NCBI GenBank assembly: GCA_965223405.1
Contig: CBDCWO010000006.1
Coordinates: 4,836,001-4,900,000 of the forward strand
Length of the DNA stretch: 64,000 nt
From: CBDCWO01 sp965223405
GTDB lineage: Bacteria > Bacteroidota > Bacteroidia > Chitinophagales > Saprospiraceae
Direction: 5' to 3'
Part shown: positions 46,343-57,400 of the stretch, one piece after another
How the letters are laid out: each line of letters starts with the position of its first letter
How positions within the stretch are numbered: the first letter of the stretch is position 1
Position numbers and translations under genes: made by a program
The notes under the pieces: generated by a model
Seen by the model: only the letters and a program-made list of their open reading frames with translations
What the model was told of the DNA's origin: nothing
The model's database searches: none

Positions 46343-47215
46343 ATTGCTCAACAATTGTTCAACTTTAAGTTTGCAGGCAGACAATGAGTCATTAAAGTTG
46401 AACGATTGACTATCAATAGTTTAACGATGGTTAAACCACTGCTCAACAATGGTTCAACTTTAAGTTTGCAGGCAGACGATGAGTCGTTAAAGTTGAACGA
46501 TTGACTATCAATAGTTTAACGATGGTTAAACCACAGCTCAACAATTGTAAAACCTTAAGCTTGCAGCCATTGAGTAATTAAAGTTGAACAATAGTTTATC
46601 AATGGTTCAACGGTAGTTTATCGATTGCTCAACAACTGTTCAACTTTAAGTTTGCAAGCAGACGATGAGTCGTTAAAGTTGAACGATTGACTATCAATAG
46701 TTTAACGATGGTTAAACCACTGCTCAACAATGGTTCAACAATTGTTAAACCTTAAGTTGGAAATAATGATATTAAGTGCTTTTATTGAACGATGGATTAT
46801 CAATAGTTTATCGATGGTTAAACCACAGCTCAACAACTGTTCAACTTTAAATTTGCAAGCAGCCATTGAGTCATTAAAGTTGAACGATTGACTATCAATA
46901 GTTTAACGATGGTTTATCGATTGTTAAACCATAACTCAACAATTGTTCAACAATTGTTAAACCTTAAGCTTGCAGACAATGAGTCATTAAAGTTGAACGA
47001 TTGACTATCAATAGTTTATCGATGGTTAAACCACTGCTCAACAATGGTTCAACAATTGTTAAACCTTAAGTTGGAATTAATGATATTAAGTGCTTTTATT
47101 GAACGATGGTTTATCAATAGTTTATCGATGGTTAAACCACAGCTCAACAATTGTTAAACCTTAAGCTTGCAGCCATTGTGTAATTAAAGTTGAACAATAG
47201 TTTATCAATGATATT
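46343..47215. repeat. 11-bp-periodic repeat array, right part
   Basis: Continues the array at 43490-43819. Blocks contain six or eight 11-mers with a 25- or 29-nt spacer, giving recurrence at 91, 95 or 113 nt (for example spacers near 46388, 46483, 46574, 46669, 46870 and 46983). Two spacer variants contain TAATGATATTAAGTGCTTTTATTG-like sequence (near 46765 and 47080). It ends about 30 nt before the stop of the hybrid kinase gene. Together with istA's upstream sequence it fills the gene-free stretch 46243-47245. Confidence 0.85.
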
Positions 47216-47245
47216 CTAGAAATTTGAACCTTGAGCTATCCACAC

Positions 47246-50062
47246 TCACCTTTCTCCCACTTCACTGGGGTTCAGTCCAAACCGTTCCTTGAATTTGGAG
47301 CTGAAATACGATGCACTTTCCATCCCTACTTCATGTCGGACTTCATTGAGCGTACTGAATTTTCGTTCCTGAATGATGCGATACGCGGTTTGCAATCTGA
47401 TTTCTAAAATAAATCCTACCGGTGTAAGACCGGTAGCTTTTTTAAGAACCCTTCCCAATTGCCGGCTGCTGTAATTGAGGGCCGAAGCCAATTCCTTCAC
47501 ACTAAATCTTGGATTATCGATACTTTCAAGAACGGCGTTTTGTGCCTTTTCCATTAGACTTTCCTCATAGGTGACCTCTAAATCCAATGCAGATTCTGAC
47601 CGGCTCACTTTGTTTTGGATTAGATTTCGAATCCGAGCTTTGAGTTCTTCGGCACCAAATGGTTTGGTAATATAATCATCAATACCCAATTGAAATCCTT
47701 TTAGTTTATCCTCTTCCAATACCCTGGCGGTAAGTAAAATAAAAGGAGTATTCTTCAAACGAGAATCCTGGTTTATTTTTTCTCTGAATTCGAATCCATC
47801 CATTTCCGGCATCATGACATCAGAACTGATCAAGTCAAAGGCTTTGCGATTTAACATCTCCATAGCCTGACGGCCATTATGTGTAACGGAACAATCGTAA
47901 TAATCACTCAGCAAAGATCTCAAATAATTGGCCATTTGCAGATCATCTTCTACGATCAGGATTTCCGGTTTTTTTCCTTTGATTAAGAGTGGATTGGGGC
48001 TCGTTTCCTGGGATTCGACTTGAATGGAATCAACAACTTTTGTGGGGCTGCTTGATTTTTTAATAGGAATTTCAAAGGTAAACCGGCTACCAATATGGGG
48101 TTGACTGACCACTTCTATAGTACCACCAAGTAAATGGCAAAGTTCTTTGGTCAATGCCAAACCAATTCCGGTACCTGAAATATGCGCTGTATGTGTGGAT
48201 TGAAAATAACGGTCAAATATTTTATGCTGATCCTCTGTTGGGATTCCAACCCCTTCGTCCTGAACCGCAATTTTTAAGCGATTATGCTCCAGGCTTTCCT
48301 GATCTAAATGTAGACTCACAGTACCCCCATCTTTAGAATATTTGATGCTATTTGAAATCAGGTTGTTCAAGATCTTTTCCAATTTTTGCACATCAGTTTC
48401 TATGAAAATCGAGGATTCCTGCTGTGGCAAATTATCTTCCAGATTGATATTCTGGCTGGAGGCCAAAGAGGAAAAGGCATGCACTACTCTTTTTAAGAAG
48501 GTAGTAAGATTGATTTTCGTATTTTCTATTTTTATTTTCCCACTATCTAATTTGGATAAATCCAATATTTCATTTACCAGGTTCGTGAGTCGATTGCTAT
48601 TGTTCAATGCCAGATCTACTTCTTTACGAACTTGAACATTCTTAATTTTTTTGCTGGCCTGTTCCAGAGGTCCGATAATCATAGTGAGTGGTGTGCGCAG
48701 TTCGTGGGAAATGTTGTTGAATAGATTGGTCTTGGTGTTGCTTAGTTCTTCCAGGTCATTGGCTCGTTGTTTTTCAAGGGAAAGGGCCAATTCCGTCTCT
48801 TTCTTTTGTCTTTTTTGCCGATTAATAAAATATTGAGCAAGAATAGAAACTATGGCAAAGAGGAGAGCACCGGTTACCAGGATGATGTTGCGGTTATTTT
48901 TTTGTTTGGTAATCATCAATTGCTGTTGAACAATTTCTTTTTCCTTCTTTTCAGTTTCGAATTTGGCATTAGCCTCTGAGGTCATCTCGGCCAGATCCTG
49001 ATCAAAATGATTAATATGTAATTTCAGCGTTGAGTCCAGGAGCGAAAACCCCAGATCATACTGACCCAATTGTTGTTTTGTCCTTGCCTTGTAGTAAAGA
49101 AATTCCCGCAGGTAATTGTCCTCTAACCGATCAGCCTCGACAAGTTCTATGTACTTGTTGGCCGAGTCCGGGTTTCCAAGTTCTAACCAACTGGCGGCAA
49201 TGTGGGTTAACCCATGGACTTCCATCCGGTAATCTCCGGATAGTTTTGCATAGTTAAGTCCTTTGTGATAGTTATCTAATGCCTGCTGATGATCATTCAA
49301 AGAATACATATAAACATCACCCAGGGCTCCATAGCTATAAGCTAAACTTTTTGAATAGGCACCTTCTTCTCCAAATTTTATAGATTGATTCAGATACTCG
49401 ATTTTTTCCTCCAATAAATCGCTTTCATTAGCAATATTCATGGAGACGATCGCTTTGCGATAGCTATCATTAGTACGCTGTAAAAATTCAAAGGATCTTA
49501 AATAGTACTTTTTGGCGTTTTGCCCATCATTTGAATATCCATAAACTTCTGCCAGGTTATTATAACTTGATGCACTTAGCAGGGGGTTGTCGAGGTGTTC
49601 GGATATCTGAGTAGCTTCGAATAATTTTGCTAGTGCCAATTCGGTATCCCCTAGACGCAAATAGCACATACCCGTTAAATTATTGGCACTGGCAATACCG
49701 GATGAATCTTTTTGGCTATTATAATAATCAGCCGATACTAATCCAGCATTAAGGGCATCTTCTGTTCTTCCCAGTTCCATTAGAGCATATCCTGCCTGAA
49801 AATTTGCTTTAGCTATGCCTGCTTCATAACCATTTTTTTGGGAGAGTTCGATAGCCTTTTCAGCATGTTGGAGACTTTCTTCCAGGGAGTACGAATAGAC
49901 GGCACTGGCCAGATGAACCAATTGATTTACTTTTAAAGTATCTACTTTTTCAATCTTGATAGCAGCCGATAAGCTGTCGATGTACGCATTCTGAGATATG
50001 AGATTACTTACACACCCAATCAGGATTATGATAAAATACTTTTCCACCGACTTCATGTTCAA
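47246..50062 (-). CDS. Hybrid two-component regulator: TPR sensor, histidine kinase, receiver, AraC output
   Basis: 938-aa one-protein signalling system. Order: signal/anchor (9-24), extracytoplasmic TPR repeats (about 45-345), transmembrane helix (393-413), coiled coil, HisKA with His453 (NNISHELRTPLTM), HATPase with the N-box NNLISNSIKYSKDGG and DEGVGIP...GTGIGLAL (to about 670), receiver with Asp748 (SSDVMMPEMDGF), and an AraC-type HTH (850-936). It lacks the Y_Y_Y propeller sensor of polysaccharide-utilisation HTCS, so the input differs. It is divergent to the secreted-protein gene at 50358, and the 295-nt gap contains a paired GTCC operator and a promoter. Probably activates the surface-protein genes to its right. 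Confidence 0.92.
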   Translation of the reverse strand: MNMKSVEKYFIIILIGCVSNLISQNAYIDSLSAAIKIEKVDTLKVNQLVHLASAVYSYSLEESLQHAEKAIELSQKNGYEAGIAKANFQAGYALMELGRTEDALNAGLVSADYYNSQKDSSGIASANNLTGMCYLRLGDTELALAKLFEATQISEHLDNPLLSASSYNNLAEVYGYSNDGQNAKKYYLRSFEFLQRTNDSYRKAIVSMNIANESDLLEEKIEYLNQSIKFGEEGAYSKSLAYSYGALGDVYMYSLNDHQQALDNYHKGLNYAKLSGDYRMEVHGLTHIAASWLELGNPDSANKYIELVEADRLEDNYLREFLYYKARTKQQLGQYDLGFSLLDSTLKLHINHFDQDLAEMTSEANAKFETEKKEKEIVQQQLMITKQKNNRNIILVTGALLFAIVSILAQYFINRQKRQKKETELALSLEKQRANDLEELSNTKTNLFNNISHELRTPLTMIIGPLEQASKKIKNVQVRKEVDLALNNSNRLTNLVNEILDLSKLDSGKIKIENTKINLTTFLKRVVHAFSSLASSQNINLEDNLPQQESSIFIETDVQKLEKILNNLISNSIKYSKDGGTVSLHLDQESLEHNRLKIAVQDEGVGIPTEDQHKIFDRYFQSTHTAHISGTGIGLALTKELCHLLGGTIEVVSQPHIGSRFTFEIPIKKSSSPTKVVDSIQVESQETSPNPLLIKGKKPEILIVEDDLQMANYLRSLLSDYYDCSVTHNGRQAMEMLNRKAFDLISSDVMMPEMDGFEFREKINQDSRLKNTPFILLTARVLEEDKLKGFQLGIDDYITKPFGAEELKARIRNLIQNKVSRSESALDLEVTYEESLMEKAQNAVLESIDNPRFSVKELASALNYSSRQLGRVLKKATGLTPVGFILEIRLQTAYRIIQERKFSTLNEVRHEVGMESASYFSSKFKERFGLNPSEVGER

Positions 50063-50075
50063 AAAAATTTATAAT

Positions 50076-50111
50076 GAAGTGATTTAAAAACAAATTGTTA
50101 ATTGATTTGCA
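50076..50111. repeat. 36-bp intergenic element, copy 1
   Basis: Matches 53743-53778 with one mismatch (GAAGTGATTTAAAAACAAAT...). It lies 14-49 nt upstream of the hybrid regulator's start. Here it is closed by TGAAGTG and CACTTCA as an inverted repeat. A binding site for a shared regulator or a promoter element are both possible. Confidence 0.5.
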
Positions 50112-50245
50112 TAACCACTTCAATGATTAATTTACAAATACTTCTTTAAAGCTTCAATAACATTCTTCATTCAAGAACAACAGGTGTCGATTTAATTCTA
50201 AAATGTTCTCAACAAAATGGCAAAAAAAGGTGGATTTGGAGGATT

Positions 50246-50311
50246 TGTCCGATTTCAACAACAAGATGTCCGATTAAAGCAAATAGGACATTGGTCTTAC
50301 CTGCATATTTG
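50246..50311 (+). promoter_or_regulatory. Paired GTCC operator and -7 element upstream of the 50358 gene
   Basis: Two imperfect 21-bp direct repeats beginning TGTCCGATT (50246 and 50267) are followed by CATATTTG at 50304-50311. The distance from the second GTCC to CATATTTG is 36 nt, and there is no TTG at the normal -33 position. This fits an activator-dependent promoter. The same layout occurs at 60305-60370. Confidence 0.65.
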
Positions 50312-50357
50312 TTACCGACAGATGACTTTGTAATATAGAATTGAAATACAATGTGTT

Positions 50358-52016
50358 ATGAAAAATAGAATAAATTCATTTAACGGCTTATTATTGATGT
50401 GCTTTGTAATAATTGTCCACATCAGTCATGCCCAACAACTTTTTCATGATGTAATTGATGTGCCTCAGCATTGGGAACATTCAGATGCAATCAAAAAGCT
50501 TCCTAATGAGGATTTAGCCATGATTTCTCGAATCGATAAGACGAGATTTACTGGTGATGAATACTATACGCTGCATCGCATAAATCAAAATGGCCGTGTA
50601 CAGTTTCACAGAGCCTATGCAGAAACTTCACAAAGGTTTTATGCTTGGAGAAATATGGTAGTGGGAGATTTTGGATACCTTATAACAGGGCAAATAAATG
50701 ATCTTCCAAAACACTATCAACATCTGGTTAAATTGCATCCGGATGGAGATTTTCACTGGGCAAAAAAATACAAACATCAATCCTGGCAGGGTGAAATTCA
50801 CGAAGCATATCTTAATAGATGGAGTGCCATAGAAAAAATTAGTGAAGAATTGTTTGTCGTAACTGGAGCTGCTTCTTTTCTTAAAGAAAATCAGCCGAAA
50901 TATTACGCCCATTTTGCAACTATAGATTTAGATGGAAATGTGCATGAGAGCAATTTATTGGACCTTACGGCCTATACAGACAAACTTACTTCAGTTGGAC
51001 AAATCAAGCAAGTAGGAAATTCATTTATTGCCACCGGATATCTATCCAATCAAGGTACAAACTCTTTGTTGGTCATTAAACTGGATGCCAATCTCCAGGT
51101 CAATTGGATGCAAGAAGTTACTACGGAAAAATTTCCGATTGGATACAGGGATATTTTGGTAACCAGCAATACGGATTTTATATTGGTTGGTACCCATGTT
51201 GATGTCTTTTCGATGAAGATGAACCTGTCTGGACAATTATCGTGGATCAGGTCTTACCAATGGTCAGATGGTCCGGCTTTTGCCAGTAGTGCAAATCTAG
51301 ATCAGCAAGGCAATATTTATATTACCGGGTACGCAGAAATAAACAAATATTTTGCCGGCACCGACTTTGACCTTTTCGTCCTCAAAACCAACTCACAAGG
51401 AATTTTGAGCAATGTTCAACATTTTGGTAAGGATGGGGTTGATGAATATTCTACCGACGGTGTAAGAATGAATAGTGGTTTGATTACCCTATTTGGAACG
51501 ACAAACCAGGACAGTCGCTGTGTTTTAAGTGTTTCTACCAATGTCCCATTTGTATGTGAACAGGCTATCAGTACGGTTTCAATGATAGATAACGATTATG
51601 GGTTTACCCCTTTGGAGGTCGAACAAAGGCCTACATATACGTATACCGAGTCCATAGAATATGAAATCCTAGAAACTGAATACGATCTTGATCCCTGCGG
51701 TCACATAGACTATGGCGAGCTTGAGACACCTTTTTTGCAACCCGTTTTACCACAAATTGGTGAAGAATTTATCCAAGACTTTACAGCCTACCCTAATCCT
51801 TCAGCAGATGAGTTCTTAATTTCTTGGAAGAATGTGCCCAATCGCGAAGTGCATAAAGTCCGGATCCAAGATCTTTCTGGTAGAATGATCCACTCTGAAA
51901 AAGTAAACAATAAGTCTGAAATCAAATACAGATTACCAGATCCCGGAATGTATATCCTGCTCGCTTCCGATCTACACAATCGCATCTTATTTCGAACCAA
52001 AGTTATTAGACATTAG
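50358..52016 (+). CDS. Secreted T9SS protein, paralogue 1 of a ~550-aa family
   Basis: 552 aa. Signal peptide to about residue 26 (HISHAQQ). The body has propeller-like repeats that read as strand-turn-strand units (NSFIATGYLSNQGTNSLLVIKLDANLQVNWMQE; TDFILVGTHVDVFSMKMNLSGQLSWI). A conserved CGHIDYGELE precedes the T9SS type A C-terminal domain (AYPNPSADEFLISWKN... DLSGRMIHSEKV ...GMYILLASD). Exported and surface-attached or released. Followed after 50 nt by its closest paralogue and probably cotranscribed with it. Function unknown. Confidence 0.75.
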   Translation: MKNRINSFNGLLLMCFVIIVHISHAQQLFHDVIDVPQHWEHSDAIKKLPNEDLAMISRIDKTRFTGDEYYTLHRINQNGRVQFHRAYAETSQRFYAWRNMVVGDFGYLITGQINDLPKHYQHLVKLHPDGDFHWAKKYKHQSWQGEIHEAYLNRWSAIEKISEELFVVTGAASFLKENQPKYYAHFATIDLDGNVHESNLLDLTAYTDKLTSVGQIKQVGNSFIATGYLSNQGTNSLLVIKLDANLQVNWMQEVTTEKFPIGYRDILVTSNTDFILVGTHVDVFSMKMNLSGQLSWIRSYQWSDGPAFASSANLDQQGNIYITGYAEINKYFAGTDFDLFVLKTNSQGILSNVQHFGKDGVDEYSTDGVRMNSGLITLFGTTNQDSRCVLSVSTNVPFVCEQAISTVSMIDNDYGFTPLEVEQRPTYTYTESIEYEILETEYDLDPCGHIDYGELETPFLQPVLPQIGEEFIQDFTAYPNPSADEFLISWKNVPNREVHKVRIQDLSGRMIHSEKVNNKSEIKYRLPDPGMYILLASDLHNRILFRTKVIRH

Positions 52017-52066
52017 GCCGGATACTAATTAGTAAAATTCAATAACTGTCTATAAAACAAATAGAT

Positions 52067-53731
52067 ATGAATAACAATAAATGTAATATTATAACAGGAA
52101 TGATGCTTTGCACCTTAAGTATTACCCTATACACCAATGCTCAGCAAGTATTTTATGATGCCATCGACTTTCCACAATTGCGCGAAAATACCACGGATTT
52201 GCAAAAATCGTCAAATGAAGATTTAATCATGTTGAGCGAGATTCATGATCCGCTTTTCACGCCAGAACTATACTTTACGATTCATCGGACAGACCAAAAT
52301 GGAGCACTCCAATTTTGTCATAAATACACTGAAAGTTCTCATACGTATTACGATTGGACGCAAATGGCCGTTTCTGAAAATGGCATTTTGGTTACCGGTA
52401 CTGTTAGCAATCAAATCCAACAATTCCAGCAATTGGCTAAGTTATTCCCCGATGGGAGCGTAGCATGGGCAAAAAAATATCATCATATGCCCTGGGAGGG
52501 AGAGATTCAAGCTGATTATTACAATTATTGGAATGCTATAATCGAGTATGAGGAAGGTTCTTACCTACTGGGCGGAACGACATCTTTCTTAAATGAGAAC
52601 CAAAAGAAAACTTACGCTCATTTTGCCAAAGTCGATGTGGATGGAGTATCCATTGAAAGTAATTTGCTCGATCTTACCAACTACACGGATCCTAGCTTGA
52701 GCATCAACAAAATTGTGGAGGTTGGTTCAGATCTCATTGCGATTGGATCATTGGAAAATCAAGGACATATTACAATGATAGTTATTAAGTTAGATGCCAA
52801 TCTTCAAGTGAGTTGGGCCCAGGAGATTGAGGGGGGGAGTGCTCCGGTAGTTGGTATGGATGTGGTCGCTATCAACAATACGGACTTTATAATTACCGGA
52901 ACACATACTGATGTATTTGCACTCAAAATGAATATTTCCGGTCAAGTATCCTGGATTTATGCATATAAGTGGACCACTGGTATGGGATACGCCGGGAGGA
53001 TCCATTTGGGTAATAATGGTGACTTTTATCTAACCGGTCATGCCTACATTAATAAGTTCTTTTATGGTGATGACCATGATTTGTTCATCCTAAAGGCCAA
53101 TTCGCAGGGTAACCTGATTGATGTCAAATATTTTGGAAAGGATAATGTAGATGAATTTGCAATTTATAGTGTTCACCTAAATAGCGGTTTGTTTGCTTAT
53201 TTTGGTGAAACGGATCAGGAAAGCAGATTGCTTATTAGTGGAGCCAACACCCTTCCCTTTATATGTGGATATTCGAATGCTGAGGTGACTATGATCCCTA
53301 ATGAATATGCATTTACTCCACTGCAAATTGAGCAAAGGCCTTCCGACATTTATTCGGAATCGCTAGTATATGAAACTATTCCTGTGGAATATAACCTGGA
53401 TCCCTGCGGACACATTGATTATGGTGAACTGGAGCAACCTTTCCCTTCACCTGTTCCTTTAGTTACCCCACCGACCAAGGAATCAAGTCAAGATTTTCAT
53501 GTTTTCCCCAATCCGTCTTCCGATCAGATACTGATTTCCTGGAAAGACCTCCCAGGCCAGAAAATACAAAGTATTATGGTATATGACCTCTCCGGAAGAA
53601 AAATCCATTCGGAACAGGTTCAAAATAAATGGCATACCAGGTATAGGCTGCCGGAATCAGGCATGTATATCCTTCTCGCTGTAGACCAACACCATCAAAT
53701 CGTACATCGAACCAAAGCAATCAGACTTTAG
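52067..53731 (+). CDS. Secreted T9SS protein, paralogue 2 of a ~550-aa family
   Basis: 554 aa, same architecture as its upstream neighbour: signal peptide ending TNAQQ, propeller-like repeats, CGHIDYGELE, and a T9SS CTD (VFPNPSSDQILISWKD...YDLSGRKIHSEQV). The two differ throughout but align without large gaps, indicating an old tandem duplication. It lacks its own GTCC operator, which supports transcription from the promoter ahead of paralogue 1. Confidence 0.75.
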   Translation: MNNNKCNIITGMMLCTLSITLYTNAQQVFYDAIDFPQLRENTTDLQKSSNEDLIMLSEIHDPLFTPELYFTIHRTDQNGALQFCHKYTESSHTYYDWTQMAVSENGILVTGTVSNQIQQFQQLAKLFPDGSVAWAKKYHHMPWEGEIQADYYNYWNAIIEYEEGSYLLGGTTSFLNENQKKTYAHFAKVDVDGVSIESNLLDLTNYTDPSLSINKIVEVGSDLIAIGSLENQGHITMIVIKLDANLQVSWAQEIEGGSAPVVGMDVVAINNTDFIITGTHTDVFALKMNISGQVSWIYAYKWTTGMGYAGRIHLGNNGDFYLTGHAYINKFFYGDDHDLFILKANSQGNLIDVKYFGKDNVDEFAIYSVHLNSGLFAYFGETDQESRLLISGANTLPFICGYSNAEVTMIPNEYAFTPLQIEQRPSDIYSESLVYETIPVEYNLDPCGHIDYGELEQPFPSPVPLVTPPTKESSQDFHVFPNPSSDQILISWKDLPGQKIQSIMVYDLSGRKIHSEQVQNKWHTRYRLPESGMYILLAVDQHHQIVHRTKAIRL

Positions 53732-53742
53732 TATCAATTTTT

Positions 53743-53778
53743 GAAGTGATTTAAAAACAAATTGTTAAATGATTTGCA
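53743..53778. repeat. 36-bp intergenic element, copy 2
   Basis: One mismatch from 50076-50111, same orientation. It starts 12 nt after the stop of paralogue 2. A 10-nt inverted piece of it (AAATCACTTC) recurs at 53894-53903, before the next gene. Confidence 0.5.
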
Positions 53779-53937
53779 TGCCATTGATTCTCAATACTTT
53801 AGCTTTTTATCGATCCATAGCTTTGGCTATGAATCTCAAAAAGAGCTTCGTCTTGAAAACCAAGTACATATAACTCATTTTAACATCTATTATTAAATCA
53901 CTTCTATAAATATTCATCACCTAAAAAATTAATTATC

Positions 53938-54402
53938 ATGAAATTCATTTTAACCTCAGTGATTTTATGGATTGTATTTTCTCCAGGCAATGGACAGAAA
54001 CTGGCCACCTCCCATATAGGAGGAGCCGGAACTTTCTTGACTTCGACTCAGGGAAGTATTCACTATCATGTAGGAGAAGTATCCATACTCCAACACACAC
54101 AGCTCCGAGAAGGAGTCATTCAATTTTTCGGAGTCACAACTCTGGTACATACTCCCCGCATCGAATTGGAGGTGAAAATCTATCCTAATCCGACTGCCCG
54201 GGTTTTGCATTTGGTTAGCACCGAGCATCTCGTAAAAAAATGGGCTATTACAGACATAAAGGGGGCTGTATTAAAACATGTCGATCGTGAGCAACACAAG
54301 ACGTCGATTGATTTAAGCCGTCTTGGTAATGGAGCCTATTATGTCGTGGCCTTAGGCCATTATGGTCCCATTCAGGCATTTCCATTCCAAGTATATAAAT
54401 GA
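53938..54402 (+). CDS. Small secreted protein with T9SS sorting domain
   Basis: 154 aa: signal peptide (to about residue 19, SPGNGQ), a short glycine-rich segment (GGAGTFLTSTQGSIHYHVGEVSI) and, from about 75, a T9SS type A domain (VKIYPNPTARVLHLVS...ITDIKGAVLKHV...LGNGAYYVVAL). The N-terminal segment is of a kind often found before tail-fibre-like genes in Bacteroidota. First gene of a three-gene run ending at the terminator near 59725. Confidence 0.72.
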   Translation: MKFILTSVILWIVFSPGNGQKLATSHIGGAGTFLTSTQGSIHYHVGEVSILQHTQLREGVIQFFGVTTLVHTPRIELEVKIYPNPTARVLHLVSTEHLVKKWAITDIKGAVLKHVDREQHKTSIDLSRLGNGAYYVVALGHYGPIQAFPFQVYK

Positions 54403-54451
54403 CCTGTAACGTCCTGATTTAATTATTTCTAAAGTATCAAAAACCTCAGTC

Positions 54452-57400
54452 ATGAAAACGAAATTCTTCTTTTCTACAATTTTTATCCTGGTTGCAATAA
54501 CCAGTTGGACCCAATCTCCCAATTTATTTAATTATCAGGCTCAAGCCCTGGACGCAAATGGTGCCGTATTGAAAAATCATACGGTCAAGATCCGGATTTC
54601 TATTCTTGAAAATAGCGTTAATGGAACCACAGCTTATCAGGAGGAACACCAGGTCACTACTTCCGATGTAGGTATTTTTACCTTACAAATAGGCAATGGA
54701 ACCGTGTCGACAGGCCAGTTTGCTAACTTGCAATGGAATGTCAATACGTACTGGCTAAGAGTTGAAGGAGACTTTAACAGCCAGGGTTACGCACTGTTGG
54801 GAAGCAGTCAAATGGTATCGGTGCCTTATGCTATGCATGCGCAAACCGCTGCTCAGGTTGACGATGCCGATGCAGATCCCTCCAATGAAATACAGACCTT
54901 GACGAAAGTTGGAAATTCGATCAGTTTGAGTGGAAATGGTGGAGAAGTAATCGATGCGGTTGACGATGCCGATGCAGATACGACCAATGAATTGCAAACT
55001 CTTTCTGTCAACGGAAATGTATTGACCATATCAGATGGAAATTCAGTAAACTTACCCTCTGGAGGAAGTAGCGGGGGAGGCGACGAAGATCCAAATAATG
55101 AAATCCAAAGTCTGACTCATACAAAAACCGGCAATGAGGTGAAATTGGATATTAGCTTGGGAGGAACAGGTACGACTATTAATGTGGAAGATACGGATGC
55201 AGATCCGCAAAACGAAATTCAAAACCTCTCCATCAAGGGAAAACAACTTTCCCTCTCTAATGCAAATCAAGTAGATCTTACTTCTATTGCTACACCCTGG
55301 GAACCCAACAGCGATGGAATACAATATAAGCAAGGGAATGTATACATACTGAAAGAGGAAAAACCCGATACAGAAATTCGCATTACTCATGAAGAAATTA
55401 CCGGAGCAGATGGCAATGCAAGTTTTGCATTTTCTCCTATCAATTTAACTTTCCACAAGGAGGGAACCGGAAAATCAAGTGGAATAGATAATTCTTCTTT
55501 GGAAATACTCGAAAGCAATGGAAGTAAAAAAACTGGTGTTTATACAGACAGTGTGGTCGTAGAAAATAATAAATGTAAGACTGATATCTTTCCAGGAAAA
55601 ATTAATCTAAAAAATGACACAGAACTTAGCCATACGTCTTATTCCAAAGATAGCCTCTACTACTTCTATGCTGCTGGGAATCTAGCCTTCCCGGATGTTT
55701 CCACCTTTCAGGCAACCCATTTAAATTTTAAAACGATCGGACTTGGGTTGACAAGTAGAATGGGTCCGGGAGGTGAGAGTTTTGAAGACGATAATTGCGT
55801 AAGCGAACAAACATCCAATCAGCTAAGAATCTATAATAAGGGAAACCAACCGTTCGATAGAGCGATCTTTAGTAAGGATAGTCTGTCCATGTGGAATGAG
55901 GCCCGGTGGAAAAATGTGGATATTAAAACCAGCACTGGCAAAGGTGGATCTATTGACCTGTTTGGAGCTGCCGGAAGTCCACTGGTGCAAATTGGAGCCA
56001 ATAAAAGCTCTTTTTTCAGTTCTTTACCACCTACAGGAAATTTATTTTTACATGATCACTTGGGTAAAATTCGGTTGGAGGCCAGGGTTGATGATCAAGG
56101 GGGTATCATGACACTTCAAGATGATACGACACTGACTTTTATTTCTCCGGCAGGAATATCTAGTGGACCTGGTATTAGCAGTGGTGATTTTTCTATCATA
56201 GAAATCAAAACCATCCTTGCTTATAATGATCAGAAAGATGCTGGATATTTAGAATTGTCGGCGGGTGAAAATATTCATAAAATTGCTTTTTTAGGTTCTG
56301 ATCTGTTAGATCCGGAAAATGGACGATTGTGTCTGTACAATAAAAACCAGGAATTTGAAAAAGTTTGTGCTGTAGCCAATGATTTTAATGGTGGAGAGCT
56401 GTTTTTAGAGGGCTTAAATTCCCCTAACGTTTATGCCGGAGGATTTTTTGACCGGGGGATCGTATATGTGTCTGATTCGGTTGGATTTGAAAGAGCTGGT
56501 ATGAGAGTAGATCATCAGGATTTAGGTGAGTTTTATCTAAATGGGGGACAGGTTACTGTTAATAATACGTTCCTGGACAAAGAAGCTACGCTTGATAAAC
56601 AAACTTTGAACTTCTTTGGGCCGACTCAGGATGTTGCCTCTTGTTTGGGTAAGGAGATAGGAATGGAAAATACTGGATTATTATCTCTATTTGGTCAAAA
56701 TACTAATTTAAATGTTTTTGCCGGCCACGACAATCAGGCCGGAGAAATCCCGGATGGCAATGTGGGTTTGATCCAAGTTCATGACGAAGAAGGTCAAGCA
56801 CGGGCCTGGATGAATGGCTATGGCACCATGGTGGGGAGTACTTTAAAACTACAGGATTTTAATGCCAATAAGTTAATTGAGGGTGGTTTTAACGGAATCG
56901 TGAATGCAACCACTTTAGATATATATGGAAGCAATGGAAATGTCAATGCTTCTTTTTCTGCGACCAATAACGGGACTCATGGATGGTTTGGAATAGCCGA
57001 TCAGAATGGAGGATATCGTGCAGGAATGTTTATTGATGCACAGGATAATAACAACGGAAAAATTTTTGCGGACATCAAACACTTCCGCATGGAAAATCCC
57101 TCCAATCCCAATCAGGAAATTTGGTATGCCAGTCTGGAAGGCCCCGAAGCCGGAGCCTATGTAAGAGGGACGGCCAAATTATCCCAAGGTGAAGCTTTTG
57201 TTCCTTTCCCAGAGCATTTTCAAGAGGTTTGTAATTCTAAAACGATCACAATTCAGCTTACGCCAAGACATTGGGATACCTATGGCCTTGCCCTGGTAAA
57301 AATTACCACGGAAGGATTTTATGTCAAAGAATTAAAAGGGGGAGACGGATCTTTTGAGTTTGATTGGGAAGCCAAGGGGGTAAGAAATGGGCATGAAGAT

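Noticed and set aside
43490..47215. CRISPR array
   Set aside because: The repeats are degenerate 11-mers with conserved, not unique, spacers, and no cas genes are present.
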